Shown: positions 21,826 through 33,636 of the stretch, piece after piece
Layout: the number at the start of each line of letters is the position of its first letter
Position numbering within the stretch: position 1 is the first letter of the stretch
DNA from: Gordius sp. MW1
Taxonomy: Eukaryota > Nematomorpha > Gordioida > Gordea > Gordiidae
Direction of reading: 5' to 3'
DNA: 64,000 nt
Assembly (NCBI GenBank): GCA_964036665.1
Contig: OZ038526.1
Coordinates: 22,258,001 to 22,322,000 of the forward strand
Notes under the pieces: model-generated
Database searches by the model: none
Told to the model about the DNA's origin: nothing
The model's input: the letters and a program-made list of their open reading frames with translations, nothing else
Translations under genes and position numbers: made by a program

Positions 21826-22088
21826 TCCTGAGTATAGTAAATGTTATATATTTTTGCAAACAAATTTAAAAATTTTAAATACAAAAATTGAAATTTCACC
21901 TATCTTTCATTGTTTTATTACATAGCACTAGCGGCCAATGTACCACTTATCCCTTTTGATTTTATTCGCGATGATTGATGAAACTTTCCTACATCTTTAA
22001 ACTTAAAATGTGGATAAACATCTGCTACACACAAAAAATGTTAGTTACCATATATTTATTAGAAATAAGTTAATAAATTGCGGGGTTA

Positions 22089-22299
22089 CGATAATAACCA
22101 AAAGATAATAATAACCCCTTTCAGGAGTGCCGCAATTAAATTAAAGGTATACTCTAATTAGCGCCATCTATAGGCAATTTTATATAGTTTAAATTAGTCT
22201 CTAATTAAAATTGTCTATAGATGGCGCTAATTAGAGTATACCTTTAATTTACCTGCGGCACTCCTGAAAAGGGTTATTATTATCTTCTGATTATTACCA
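22089..22299. mobile_element. Hairpin MITE (~210 bp)
   Basis: Nearly the whole element is one inverted repeat: the AGATAATAATAACCC, CAGGAGTGCCGCA and GGTATACTCTAATTAGCGCC segments on the left reappear reversed on the right. The unpaired centre is short. A decayed half of the same sequence lies near 6350-6420 in E1. It could be transcribed into a long hairpin RNA, but nothing shows that it is. Confidence 0.75.
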
Positions 22300-23870
22300 T
22301 ATATACATTTTCCCCAATATATTAGATAGAATAAACGAACTTCCCGTTTTCAATTGAAATCTGTTGTAGTCTGCCATCAATGCTTAGCTCCAAGTGTCTT
22401 TTGCTCACAGAACAAGGTCTTTCTGTCTAACACTGTATGTGGGATGGTTGACAGAAGATATCGTTATTTTATAGACGACCATCCCTGGCTTTGGGCAGAG
22501 AGAAACGCTTGCAATAGGCAACGCATAAATGTCTGACGGCTAAACTCATTACTTCCACATGTTTTACTTAAGAGCTACGTCACAGTTTTTGTTTGTTTGA
22601 AATTTCCAGTATATTATCTGATGCCTCGTCTAAATTGTAAAGATGCAATGTTTTTCCAATTTATTGCAAATTGCCCCATTTGAGTACAGTTTCGTTGTAC
22701 GTTTGAACGCGGATTAACATCTTTTTAAGTAGAAGCCGCCAATCGATAAACTTTTCATTTTTCACTATAACAGAAAAAATGTTTTGATAATAGTTATTTA
22801 GGTGATTTCATGAATGATTGCATTGGAGAAGGGAATTGATCGTAGAATTCTGCTGTGTAATAGTTTCTCGAAAAGAATAGGTGTACATTTCTCCTTCCAA
22901 ATCTTGAAAATTGGTAAAACCGACAATAGCTCTTTCAAATTAGAGAATACTACACAAATCATATTACCACATTTCAGAGCTCATTTGCGCAAAAATGTTT
23001 AGGATCAGTGGCTGATCTAAAATAATTTGGTGTAGGTTGTTAATGTGCCAGATCTGATTTTTTCTCCATCCTTCCATAATTCACTAATAAACATATACAT
23101 CCAAGTCTCTCTATTTTCTTTCCTGAGTTTAGGGTGTCACTAACTTATAACACTGATTGTTGTTTATAGGAGTAATGTTTGATTGATAAAAAGAATAGCA
23201 CCCTCATTGATTAGCTGTGCGATGGGTCTACGTTGGTAAAGATGTTTCCGACTATACTCCTAGCTGAGATATCGCTCTATCATTGTATAAATCCTATATC
23301 AGTTTTTTTTGTAGTTTGTCACGAAGTTTGAAATGCGATCTTTAAACTAAATGGAGGGCAAATTGCGCGCCATGCTATCTGAATAAATCTAAGGGAGACA
23401 CGTCTTCGTGGATTTTTTTATATTACGTTGAGGTGTTTTGGCCGATTGAATTGACGTTAAGAGGTTCGTGCAGGATTGCCCTAAGGTTTTAACGGGTAAA
23501 GTTATCGAATGCGAACCAGGACTTTATAAGCAATTATGGGGGGGGGGGAGGGGCGGGTTTTATTGGTATTAATTTTTGATGTGTACGGCGGTGAAGGGCC
23601 AAGATATTATTGTTGTTCCGAGTTCATGGCCCAAATCCATCTTTTATTCGTTGTCATCATGCGAGGTGTCGAACGATCTTATTTACAATTAGATAATGGC
23701 GTGGAAATCTCAGTTGAGGAGCGCACTCGCAATCGTCACGTGATTTTTTTATTTAAAGTTTTGAAAAATAAGGAGTCTCGATGTGCCAAATACAAAGTTA
23801 AAATAATAATTAAAACATTACTCACACAATCTAAATTGCTCCTGTGCCTTTAACATACATAAGTATTAGG
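22300..23870. other. No recognised gene
   Basis: Short open frames (22354-22536, 22814-23002, 23536-23853) show no family motif or splice pattern that I recognise. Local GC is slightly raised, and some of it may be decayed retroelement sequence next to the old Gypsy fossil. Confidence 0.4.
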
Positions 23871-23879
23871 GCTCACTGT

Positions 23880-25917
23880 TCTTTAATTTAAAAAATTTTA
23901 GAACCCACCTACCAAGCCACTTAGGTTTACCCAAATAGTTTCTGTACACCACACCTTTTGGTTAAGCTGAAACTTTGTACTTACCATTGGCAATTATTGG
24001 TGATCATCGACATTTAAAAAATCTGGTAAATATCTTGATTTACAATTTAAAAATTCGTAACTAACTGCAGGACGAACAGGATATCTCGGAGACAACGATA
24101 ATTTCGGGAAAACCGTGTGCGCCTATTAATTCTTGCAAAATATTTATAGTTACTCTACAATTCTAGGGAGATGATATTTTACATCTACAACACATTTATT
24201 GAATGTTATTAGATAATCGGCACACATAATTTTCGTTCCATCCGGTTTATTTATCAGAACTAAAGGTGTTGTTTAATCCAAATATTCAGCAGGCTCGATT
24301 ACATCATTTTTTAACCAAGTGTTAATAAAATGATAAACTTGGTCCTTCCATACGAGTGGAATGCGCTGGGCTGGGTAAAATCGTGGAGCGCTTTTATCTT
24401 TAATTTTAATTAATTATATGTTGTTGTTTTAAACACCCTTACTCATTCGCAAAAATTTGTTCAAGCATTGCTTTAATTTTGTCAATTTTATCACGCCATA
24501 AATCATCGTCGTTCTGAAAATCGATACCATCCATCTTTAAGGTAGAATTCTCAGCATTCTTATATGCCTTTACCTCCATATATGAGGAACTAGTCTCATT
24601 ATATGAAACCTTTACAGCATCTGAATTAAGGAGACACCCGCTGCCTTAACAATTATGGACGTAGGCTCGGACCCGACTTTATTCATAGCTTTATTTTCAC
24701 TAATACAATCCTTATTGCAGTAAACAAAATTAACTTTATTATTTTTACAAATTCCCCAAAATGAACTAAGGGAGTAATTTTTTTATCCAAGTCCATCCCA
24801 TTATATTTTCAATACGTATCTATTCATTCGACAAAAATTTGACAAAATGTCTATGAATGTCTATGAAATGTTTAATGTCCGTTAAATTTTTTTAATCCCA
24901 AAAAAGACAACCATATTTAGTTGCGGGAAAATAATACATTAAAGTGAATGTAGGGAAGTATTCACAAGTATATTACAGGTGTAGAACACGAAAATGCTCC
25001 TCGAGATGGGTTTACAGAGACGAAAACTTTACTATAACAAGAAATCTTGACGACATTCCCCATACAAATAATGTTTGTGATTATTATATCTTATCTTCAT
25101 AATAGCTTATCCAAACTATGGATGGATCTATTGATAATGCTCAGGTTTCGCAACCTCTACAAACATTGGACATCAACAATGTTAGTAAGCTAATTTTAAA
25201 ATATATCTACATGTTTTAGATTTAATTAAAAATGTGAGAGCAATCAATAATCAAAGTGCAATATCATATTAATCCATTTTAATGTTAATGAATATATTGA
25301 CAATATATCCAACTATTTGTATATTCAATCGCATAACATATAAATAAAACATACCTTCTTAGAAATAAATTTTATTAAAAGTTTGAGTGTAAACTATATC
25401 TTAGTCTAAAAAATATTCTAAATGGTCATCACTAACAACATTAACACCCTCAAATATTTCTCATCTCTTATATTCTTTAAGCTTTAGTAATTAAACTTTC
25501 ATTTTTATAACTACATCTAATTAAAAGTATATTATCAGGATTCATAAAATATCTACACATTGTCAAATTTACTTTATATAGTCATCACATCACTAACATT
25601 CCCAACATATAAATTTTTTTATCTTTACCTTTTAATTTTACATTTATTTTTATACTTGATCATCAATGATAGAATTTACATTATATTCGTCTTACCTCTT
25701 AATTTAATGTAAATAAAATGTATGATTATAAAGTGCGCATAAACATTTATGCATTTCCGTAGACATTTATTTGTTTTTTGCTTTTTTGTCCATTGGCACT
25801 GAATTTTTTTAATATTTTCATTAAGAATATATATATCAAATTCTAAACTTTGCCCCGCGGAGTTAACATTTATCTTCGTATAACCTAAGATGTTAACAGC
25901 CATTTAATTAATTTGCC
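23880..25917 (-). mobile_element. Old Ty3/Gypsy fossil, left portion
   Basis: Read on the minus strand, this shows recognisable Gypsy pieces in order: a protease-like segment near 25.7-25.9 kb, the start of reverse transcriptase near 24.2-24.4 kb, and integrase-like pieces near 23.9-24.1 kb. It is heavily eroded with many breaks and large parts absent. It stops where the LTR of another Gypsy element begins (25951). More of the same fossil lies beyond that element, near 33.05-33.2 kb. It is the oldest retroelement layer in the window. Confidence 0.65.
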
Positions 25918-25950
25918 AAAATCTAGCTTTTTTAAATAATTTATCAGGCT

Positions 25951-26572
25951 ATTATGTCCGCACTCCTTTTATTTATTACAGAAATAAATATGCACAATTG
26001 GCGTAGTAAATCAATAAATATAATATAGATCTAAGGTAAATGATGGACGATGGCCGGAGGGAAATATCCGTGCACCCACTATATAGGCTTGAACGGGTGA
26101 CGTCTACGGGCAAATTGAAAGGTATCGGATTAAGGGACGTTTGCCACTTGTAAGATAATCGCCGCTGGACCCACGTGTCCTAAAGATGAGAAATAAACCT
26201 ATCCCCCCGCAGGACTAACGTGTCTTGATTCGAAAAATAAATATATCCTCTCCTGTAGGACTAAAACGTTCCAAGAAAAAAATAAATATCTGATTATATC
26301 ATGGTCAAATTCTCGCTATTTAAACCTTGTCGCTGCACATCTCAATTTGCATGAGGGATGCCGACCGTTTGATGTACTGCACATCTTCACTAATATGAGG
26401 CATGCTTTTAACATATTCGCCTGCTTATAATTAGTGCTTATTTATTCACATAACTAATTTTAGTTGCAAGATACAACACGCTATCTTTCCTAGCTCATTT
26501 GCGTAAGCGCGTCTGCGTAGTTTCGTCTGCGTAAACTTTGCGTGATAACCAAATTAAACCACAACTACAACA
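25951..26572 (-). repeat. 3' LTR of the 26-32.5 kb Gypsy element
   Basis: It is a direct repeat of 31878-32472 sharing long stretches such as 'attatgtccgcactcc', 'gacccacgtgtcct' and 'catttgcgtaagcgcgtctg'. It contains small insertions and deletions relative to its partner. Confidence 0.88.
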
Positions 26573-27161
26573 CCTTCCCCTTTTACCTTTTCCCGGCACC
26601 TCCTATTTAGGGCCAAGGTAAAGCTGCTGCAGGGCCTCCGTACCACACCTGTATCGGTGTTTATTAGACGTCTTATTATCTAAATGTAACTGAAGGTAGG
26701 CATTCTTAAGATCTAATTTAGAAAAAAATTTAGATATCTTTAAATTAGCCAAAACTATTTCGATTCTTGGTAGGGGGTATTAAACATCTATCAACCATCT
26801 ATAACGTTATTGACCTTATCTACCCAAATAAAAGGTATTAGACGGGTAGGACAAAACGAGTAATTGCATGTGAGTTAACCTTTATCGAAAAAAATGTTAA
26901 CCTTCAAACAACCTAGTTTCTCACGAAATTTTTTTAAAACTATATTCCACTTCAATTATATCAATGTTCTAATGCCACAGTCTCCCGACGTACTGATCAT
27001 CACAATCAACCCAACCAGAGGTCGTAGACATATTATCGAAACCCCTTGCCCCTAACACCGAGGTTGGCTCATTAACTGAGTCCATTACCTCATTAATAAC
27101 AACCAAGGATTTATGCATAGATGCTACCTTGAAACCGGGTGTTGCATGGCCGTCAGCATTA

Positions 27162-27548
27162 TTAATTAAACTTGATTTTCATATTTCTATCACTATAGTT
27201 TTTACCAATGTCCCACCAATTAATCAAAGGACCCATAATATTATCTATTTTCTCATCAATAACGAATAACTTTAATTCTAAAATTTCCTCGCCTGCACAT
27301 ACTTGAACTTTAGTACTCCCTAAAATTTGAATGTTCGACCCGTCTAATTGTTTTATTAAAACATGACTTTTATTAATGTTTTTGAAAGGCAATAATTGTA
27401 AAAAATTACATTTACTTATAACCAAAATAGAGACCCCAGAATCTACCAAAAAATTTATTTGCTTACCTTCAATGTTTAAATACACTACCGGAGTTTGTGA
27501 AGAATTAAAAAAATTAATATAAAAAATCTTGGTGCTGTCTGCGCCCAT
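27162..27548 (-). other. Gypsy protease region of the 26-32.5 kb element
   Basis: Part of the second Gypsy fossil. A retropepsin-like segment with the motif LVDSGVSILVIS is followed by the ILGSTKV stretch also seen in related Gypsy proteases. It is adjacent to the foldback insertion at 27750. Confidence 0.75.
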
Positions 27549-28254
27549 TGAGCATCAATTAAAATTACGCCACCCAGGATTATAAAATTCTCCTGCGTGG
27601 CCACCAAAATTATTTTTATTACCCTGATTAATAAAATAAAACGCAGTTTTTGGGACAAACATGATACTAAAAATAAGATAAGCGATCGAACAAAAATAAA
27701 GAAATTAAATTTATAGTGTTGACACCAACAATTTAATTAAAGTCCATCTTAGTGTTGTAAAAAACCAAGGGTTTCTATTGGTTGCCTGCAAGCATTGGCG
27801 TTTTTTTCACCCAACCTTTTTAGTGTTAGGTGAATTTTCTTGGGAGGGCTTTGGCGTTTGGCGTTTTCGTAAAAAACACCCAAAGCGTTTTGGGTGAATT
27901 TTTTTGGGGCACCTTTGGCGTTTAGGTTTGGGTGTATTAAACACCCAAAGGGTTTGGGTGGATAATATTATTAGCCTTTTGGTTTGGTTTTGGTCGTTTT
28001 GGGTTGGGCATGCAAATATATCATTTGTTTATATTGTTCATCATATTTGTGTATTTAGATGGTAATGAACTTTTAATTTAAGAAAATAAAAATAAATGTA
28101 TCATGACGTCACTGAGTTAAAACTTTTCCCATTGTGACGTCATGATGAAAAGTATTATAATCTAATCTCTAGTAGATTATAGTTAATTATTATACATTAT
28201 AGAAGTAGGTAGTGAATTAATATGTTTTATTTATGAAAAAAATTTTGTGAAGAT

Positions 28255-29160
28255 TTGCCCTCCCCCCTTATTTTTTACCCTCTTTCTCACCTGGGGAGGA
28301 ACGGCTGGCAGGTGGGGTGTTTGCCCCCCCCCCTAATTTTTTACCCTTTTTCTGATGGGGGGGGGGGGGAGAGGAGGGTGTTTTGCCCCCTCCCCCTAAT
28401 TTTATACCCTCTTTCTGATGCGAGGGAGAGGGGGGGCAGGGGGTGTTCCCCCCCCCCTATTTTTTACACTCTTTCTGATGTAGGGGAGAGGGGGGGGGGG
28501 GGGGGCTTGGGGGGTGTTTTGCCCCCCCCCCCTAATTTTTTTTCTTTTTCTGATGCGAGGGAGAGGGGTGGCAGGGGGTGTTTTGCCCCCCCCCCCTTAA
28601 TTTTTTATCCTCTTTCTAATGCGTGGGAGAGGGGGGGCATGGGGGGTGTTTTGCCCCCCCCCCATTTTTTACCCTCTTTCTGATGTGGGGGAGAGGGGGG
28701 GGGGCATGGGGGGTGTTTTGCCCCCCCCCCCAATTTTTTACCCTTTTTCTGATATGGGGGATGGGGGGGGGCATAGGGGGTGTTTTGCCCCCCTTATTTT
28801 CTACCCTCTTTTTGATCCGGGGGAGAGGATTTTTTAACCTCTTTCTGATGTGGGGGAGAGGGGGGGGGGCATGGGGGTTGTTTTGCCCCCCCCCCTTATT
28901 TTTTACCCTCTGATGTGGGAGAGAGGGGGGGCATGGGGGGTGTGTTGCCCCCTCCCCCTAATTTTTTACCCTCTTTCTGATGCGAGGGAGAGGGGCGTCA
29001 TGGGGTGTTTTGCCCCCCCCCCCCTAATTTTTTACCCTCTTTCTAATGCGGGGGAGAGGGGAGCATGGGGGGAGGCGGGTGTTTTGCCCCCCCCCCTTAT
29101 TTTTGACCCTCATTCTCACCGGAGGGGGGGGGGGGAGGGGGTAGGTAATTTGACCCCCAC
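28255..29160. repeat. G/C-homopolymer tandem array, left arm
   Basis: About twelve units of roughly 65-75 bp each read TTTTTTACCCTCTTTCTGATG, then GGGGGAGAGGGG, GCATGGGGGGTG and TTTTGCCCCCCCC, with run lengths varying from unit to unit. Each unit pairs G-runs with C-runs. Open frames across it are artefacts of the repeat. Confidence 0.9.
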
Positions 29161-30355
29161 CCCTTTTTTTAACATTTTAAATGACAATAAATTGAAAACG
29201 ATTATAAAGTGAGATTTATCTGGCCATTCGAGAGCAGATTTTGAATTCAATCCTTCAATTAAAAATTAATATTTTAAAATTCTTTCTTCTAAATTAATGA
29301 CAGCTAACAGATCCCCCTCTAAATATTCCCGGCAATAGCAATTTTAATCACAAAATTTAATTTCAAATATATTTTGAATTCCTCGCCTCTTGTAAAAGAT
29401 AAAGACTTATTAATTATATAATGTCCCTTTTATTTTATATTTAAACTATATTTTCAATATCAGAGAACGGCATCCCGCGCGACTCAGACATATTACAACT
29501 CCCATGTAGCATGTACATGTTCATGTACTAATCCACCTCTCGATCCCTTCTCTCGTTGCAATGCATGCGCAATACCAGATTTAAACTTATCAGATTTAAA
29601 TTAAGTACTAAACTAAATATATAAAAAAAATCATGGCACAACAAGGCATGGTGTGGCGTGGGCTGGCTAGGCTCTTTATTACATCATTTTACATTCATTT
29701 CTTTTTTAACGTACAACATATCAAGGTATGTAGAAGTTGCGAATCTTATTATTATAAATAAAATAAATGAAAATTAAACTTTTTTTTATTATGTCAACTA
29801 CTAATTAAGTCATAAGCAATTAGAATATTAAGTTTCTTATTAAATAATAAGCAATAATTTAAATTAAGATGCTTAAATCATTTTTGTTACTCAGAAAAGT
29901 CCTATATTTTTTATGATCCTTATAAGCATTGTAAACGCGAGGTCTAAGTCAACAGGACGTAGAGTGTTGGTGCCTTGTAAAAGCATAGTAATTAATAGCA
30001 TGATATGCTTATAAGGAAATACCTTACGTTTTTCCATTAAATGCCCAGATAACTTAAATAGTAAAACTTATTTACCCATGATGGCAAATTTTTTAAAAAA
30101 ATAAAATTTCATATTAATATTATATTTAATAATACAGCTTATTTCATGAAGTTAAATTAAAAAAATTTATTTTAATTGATATGGTATATTAAGACAATTG
30201 TTGACCGAAAATCTTCACAAATATATTTTCGAATATTAGAAAATCTTTGTCATATAATAAGTCTATTTTCAAAAAAAATATTAATTTCAATAGAAAATGT
30301 TGATTACGACATTTGTCACCACTGTGATCGCAAAAATTCACAAAAATATTTTGAA
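29160..30355. other. Core of the foldback element, no recognised gene
   Basis: This is a single-copy AT-rich stretch between the two G/C arrays. I find no transposase motif, no RNA gene and no long frame. Confidence 0.5.
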
Positions 30356-30364
30356 AGGGTTAAA

Positions 30365-31110
30365 AAGGGCTTTCCCCCCCCCCCCCAGGTGAGAAAGAGG
30401 GTAAAAAAAAGAAGAGGGGCGATTCACCCCCCCCCCTCTCCCCGGCATCAGAAAGAGGGTAAAAAATAAGGGGGGGGGGCAAAACACCCCCCATGCCCCC
30501 CCCTCCCCGAACAGGGTAAAAGGGGGGGGCAAAACACCCCCATGCCCCCAAAGAGGGTAAAAAATAGGGGGGGGGGGAAAACACCCCCCATGCCCCCCCC
30601 CTCTCCCCCGCATCAGAAAAAGGGTAAAAAATTAGGGGGAGGGGCAAAACACCCCTCTGCCACCCCCCTCTCCCTAGCATCAGAAAGAGGGTAAAAATTA
30701 GGGGGGAGGGGGGCAAAACACCCCCCTGCCCCCCCCCTCTCCCTCGCATCAGAAAGAGGGTAAAAAATTAGGGGGGGGGGCAAAACACCCCCCTCTCCCT
30801 CGCATAAGAAAGAGGGTAAAAAATTAGGGGGGAGGGGGGCAAAACACCCCCCTGCCCCCCCCCCCTCTCCCCCGCATCATAAAGAGGGTAAAAAATTAGG
30901 AGGGAGGGGGGCAAAACACCCCCCTGCCCCCTCTCTCCCTCGAATCAGAAAGAGGGTAAAAAATTAGGGGGGGGCAAAACACCCCCCATGCCCCCCCCCT
31001 CTCCCCCACATCGGAAAGTGGGTAAAAAATTAGGGGGGGGGGCAAACACCCTACCTGCCCGCCGTTCCTCCCCAAGTGAGAAAGAGGGTAAAAAATAGTG
31101 GGGGGGCAAA
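30365..31110. repeat. G/C-homopolymer tandem array, right arm
   Basis: About twelve units in the opposite orientation to the left arm: CATCAGAAAGAGGGTAAAAA, then TTAGGGGGGG, GCAAAACACCCCCC and TGCCCCCCCCTCTCCC. The two arrays could base-pair over several hundred bases. Confidence 0.9.
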
Positions 31111-31877
31111 TCTTCACAAATCTTTTTCATAAATAAAACATATTAATTCACTACCTACTTCTATAATGTATAATAATTAACTATGATCTACTAGAGATTA
31201 GATTATTATACTTTTCATTATGACGTCACAATGGGAAAAGTTTTAACTCAGTGACGTCATGATACATTTATTTTTATTTTCTTAAATTAAAAGTTAATTA
31301 CCTAAATCTAAATACACAAATATGATGAACAATATAAACAAATTGATATATTTGCATGCCCAACCCAAAACGACCAAAACCAAACCAAAAGGCTAATAAT
31401 ATTATCCACCCAAACCCTTTAGCTGTTTAATACACCCAAACCTAAACGCCAAAGGTGCCCCAAAAAAATTCACCCAAAACGCTTTGGGTGTTTTTAACGA
31501 AAACGCCAAACGCCAAAGCCCTCCCAAGAAAATTCACCTAACACTGAAAAGGTTGGGTGAAAATAAACGCCAACAACTAAGCTTAGCAATACGCTGGGAA
31601 AAACCAGCCAGCCGTTTTTACAACACTAATTCCATCTGAGGTATTATTTACACTAATTATAAAAATTAATATTAAGATAATCCTAACAAGTAAAGATTCT
31701 TCCATTATTACTAAAATAAAAAAATTAAGGAACTTACGTGGTTCTTTTTCTTTTCTTTTGTACGCAACTCGAACGTCTAGTGCCTCGAATCCTGTGTATC
31801 GGAATTGACGGTAGAGATCGGAAATTCGGTTTTCGCCTCTAGCCGTGGGTATAGATCTTCCGCCTCGTGCTACCAAT

Positions 31878-32472
31878 ATTATGTCCGCACTCCTTTTATT
31901 TAATACAGAAATAAATATGCACAGGCGTAGTAAATCAATATATATAAAATCGATCGGAAAAGGTAAATATTGGACGATGGCCGGAGAGATTTATTTGTAC
32001 GACCAAGGCTAGAATAGGTGACTACTACGAGCAAAATGAAAGGTATCGGATTAATGGACGTTTGGCTCTTGTTAGATAATTGCCGCTGGACCCACGTGTC
32101 CTAGAGATGAGAAATAAACCTATCCCCCCGCAGGACTAACGTGTCATGAGTCGAAAAATAAATATATCCTCTCCTGTAGGACTAAAACGTTCTAAGAAAA
32201 AAATAAATTTCTGAATATCATACAAATTCTCGCTTTTTAAACCTTGTCGATGCACTTCTCAATTTGCATGAGGGATGCAGACCGTTCGTTGTAGTGCACA
32301 TCTCCACTAATATGAGGCATGTTTTTACATATTCGTCTGCTTATAATTAGTTTTTATTTATTCACATAAATAATTTTAGTTGGCAAGATACAACACGCTA
32401 TCTTTCCTTGCTCATTTGCGTAAGCGCGTCTGCGTAAACTTTGTGTGATATAATTAAACCACAACTAAAACA
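31878..32472 (-). repeat. 5' LTR of the 26-32.5 kb Gypsy element
   Basis: This is the partner of 25951-26572. Just inside it, read on the minus strand, is TTGGTAGCACGAGG, which resembles a primer-binding site for an initiator-methionine-like tRNA. The tRNA assignment is inference. Confidence 0.85.
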
Positions 32473-33636
32473 CAGGTTGTGGTGTTTCCCCCTCCCTGAA
32501 TTATTATTACTTATTTTTATTACTTTACGCGTAGCACACGATTGATTATTAGCTTATTTATTTTTGTTAATTTGTTTATTCCCCCCCCCCCACACACACG
32601 CATATAAATATACGCTATTGTGCCAAATCCCTCTACGATTAAAATAGATTTTATTACCCATTTTGATCGAGCACTTTTAATGGCCTTCGCGTTCGCGTTA
32701 TATTAGTATAGAATCTAAAGCGTATTTTATTAACATGAATTTGCAAGCGCTGGTTATTATTTAATTCGGTTCTTTAAAAAGAAAAGCGCATTCATGTTAT
32801 TATTAATTATTATCGTAGTGTTATTATAAAAGAAGGAAAGCACATTCATTATTCATTAATTATTATTCGTTATTCATTTTATTCATTATAATTTTATTTT
32901 GTGTCGCGTAGTCATTAAATAAAATATTAAATCGGGACTTTAGAAATCCTCAAGTAGATATAGTCCTTCCCTTTTGGGGGGAGGACCAAAACCTTTGGAT
33001 GAAACAAATTATACCAAAACCTTTGGATGGAAACAAAATATTGTCGCGTCGAGTAATTAGAATAAAATAATAATTTCCGAAAGGATTTATTACAGGTTAA
33101 TATTTTTTTAGAGCCTGTATCGGCTAAACATGGTATAGACTTATTATCTATATTTAAGGTAACAGAAAGCGTGTTAAAAAAATTAAATAATAATTTTTCC
33201 CTTGAATACTGATAAATGATAATAACCTTAGTGGCCTAATGCTATAACACATAACATTTCTTAAACACTAAAATCATATTATATTCATCCTACTATTTCT
33301 TATTAATATATTTATATGCTACATATGAGAACATCGAGGAAGAAACATTTATAAATCTCTGTTAATTTTTACGATAAGAAAAGTATATTTGCAAACTTAA
33401 TTTGGTAAACAATCACATTTATTTATATATTCCGTTTGTAAATTAACTTTACTGCCATCTACATTCTAATATTTATTAAATTTTTTATAAGGCTTGCATT
33501 ATAACATTGCTCAAATTTCATTTATGTTTTATGTTTTGTTTACTCCCATTAGGGCCAAAGAAAAACTTTCATAATTTCTGTTTTCAAAAAATATGAATGA
33601 CATTTGAAAAAGAAAAATAAAGTAACCCGAAATAAT
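32473..33636. other. Mostly unassigned AT-rich sequence
   Basis: Apart from the protease-like piece at 33050-33200 and a short direct repeat of 'accaaaacctttggatg' near 32990-33030, nothing is recognisable. It may hold more of the old Gypsy fossil. Confidence 0.4.
33050..33200 (-). mobile_element. Old Gypsy fossil, right portion
   Basis: On the minus strand a short protease-like segment with the LADTGS motif lies just beyond the 5' LTR of the younger Gypsy element. It fits as the far side of the same old fossil seen at 23.9-25.9 kb, split by the insertion. It is heavily decayed. Confidence 0.55.

Larger units (their letters stand above)
27750..31628. mobile_element. 3.9-kb foldback hAT-like element with G/C arrays
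   Basis: The ends TAGTGTTGTAAAAAACC and GTTTTTACAACACTA are inverted and match the small MITE family at 39315, 42262, 42771 and 44210. The flanks agtccatct and attccatct match at 8 of 9. Outer arms of about 480 bp (27750-28240 and 31125-31628) are near mirror images, followed by oppositely oriented arrays of a ~65-75-bp unit. The core of about 1.2 kb (29160-30355) has no recognisable coding sequence. It sits inside a Gypsy fossil, so it is younger than that insertion. Confidence 0.85.
25951..32472 (-). mobile_element. Ty3/Gypsy element inserted in the older fossil
   Basis: Direct LTRs at 25951-26572 and 31878-32472 are flanked by CAGGCT on the left and CAGGTT on the right, a plausible target duplication. 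Between them on the minus strand lie a reverse transcriptase piece (about 26.6-26.8 kb), a protease region (about 27.2-27.5 kb) and a short leader open region (31583-31876) beginning near the 5' LTR. By eye the LTRs differ at roughly a tenth of positions, so it is much older than the 10.6-16.0 kb copy. It is broken, with large parts missing, and is itself interrupted by the foldback hAT at 27750-31628. Confidence 0.85.

Noticed and set aside
28255-29212. Several overlapping open frames of 70-140 codons on the plus strand
   Set aside because: They are translations of the G/C-run tandem array (repeated PPP.IFYPLSD patterns) in different frames, not genes.
30338-31130. Open frames on the minus strand in the right G/C array
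   Set aside because: Same repeat read in the opposite orientation; the product pattern is the array unit.
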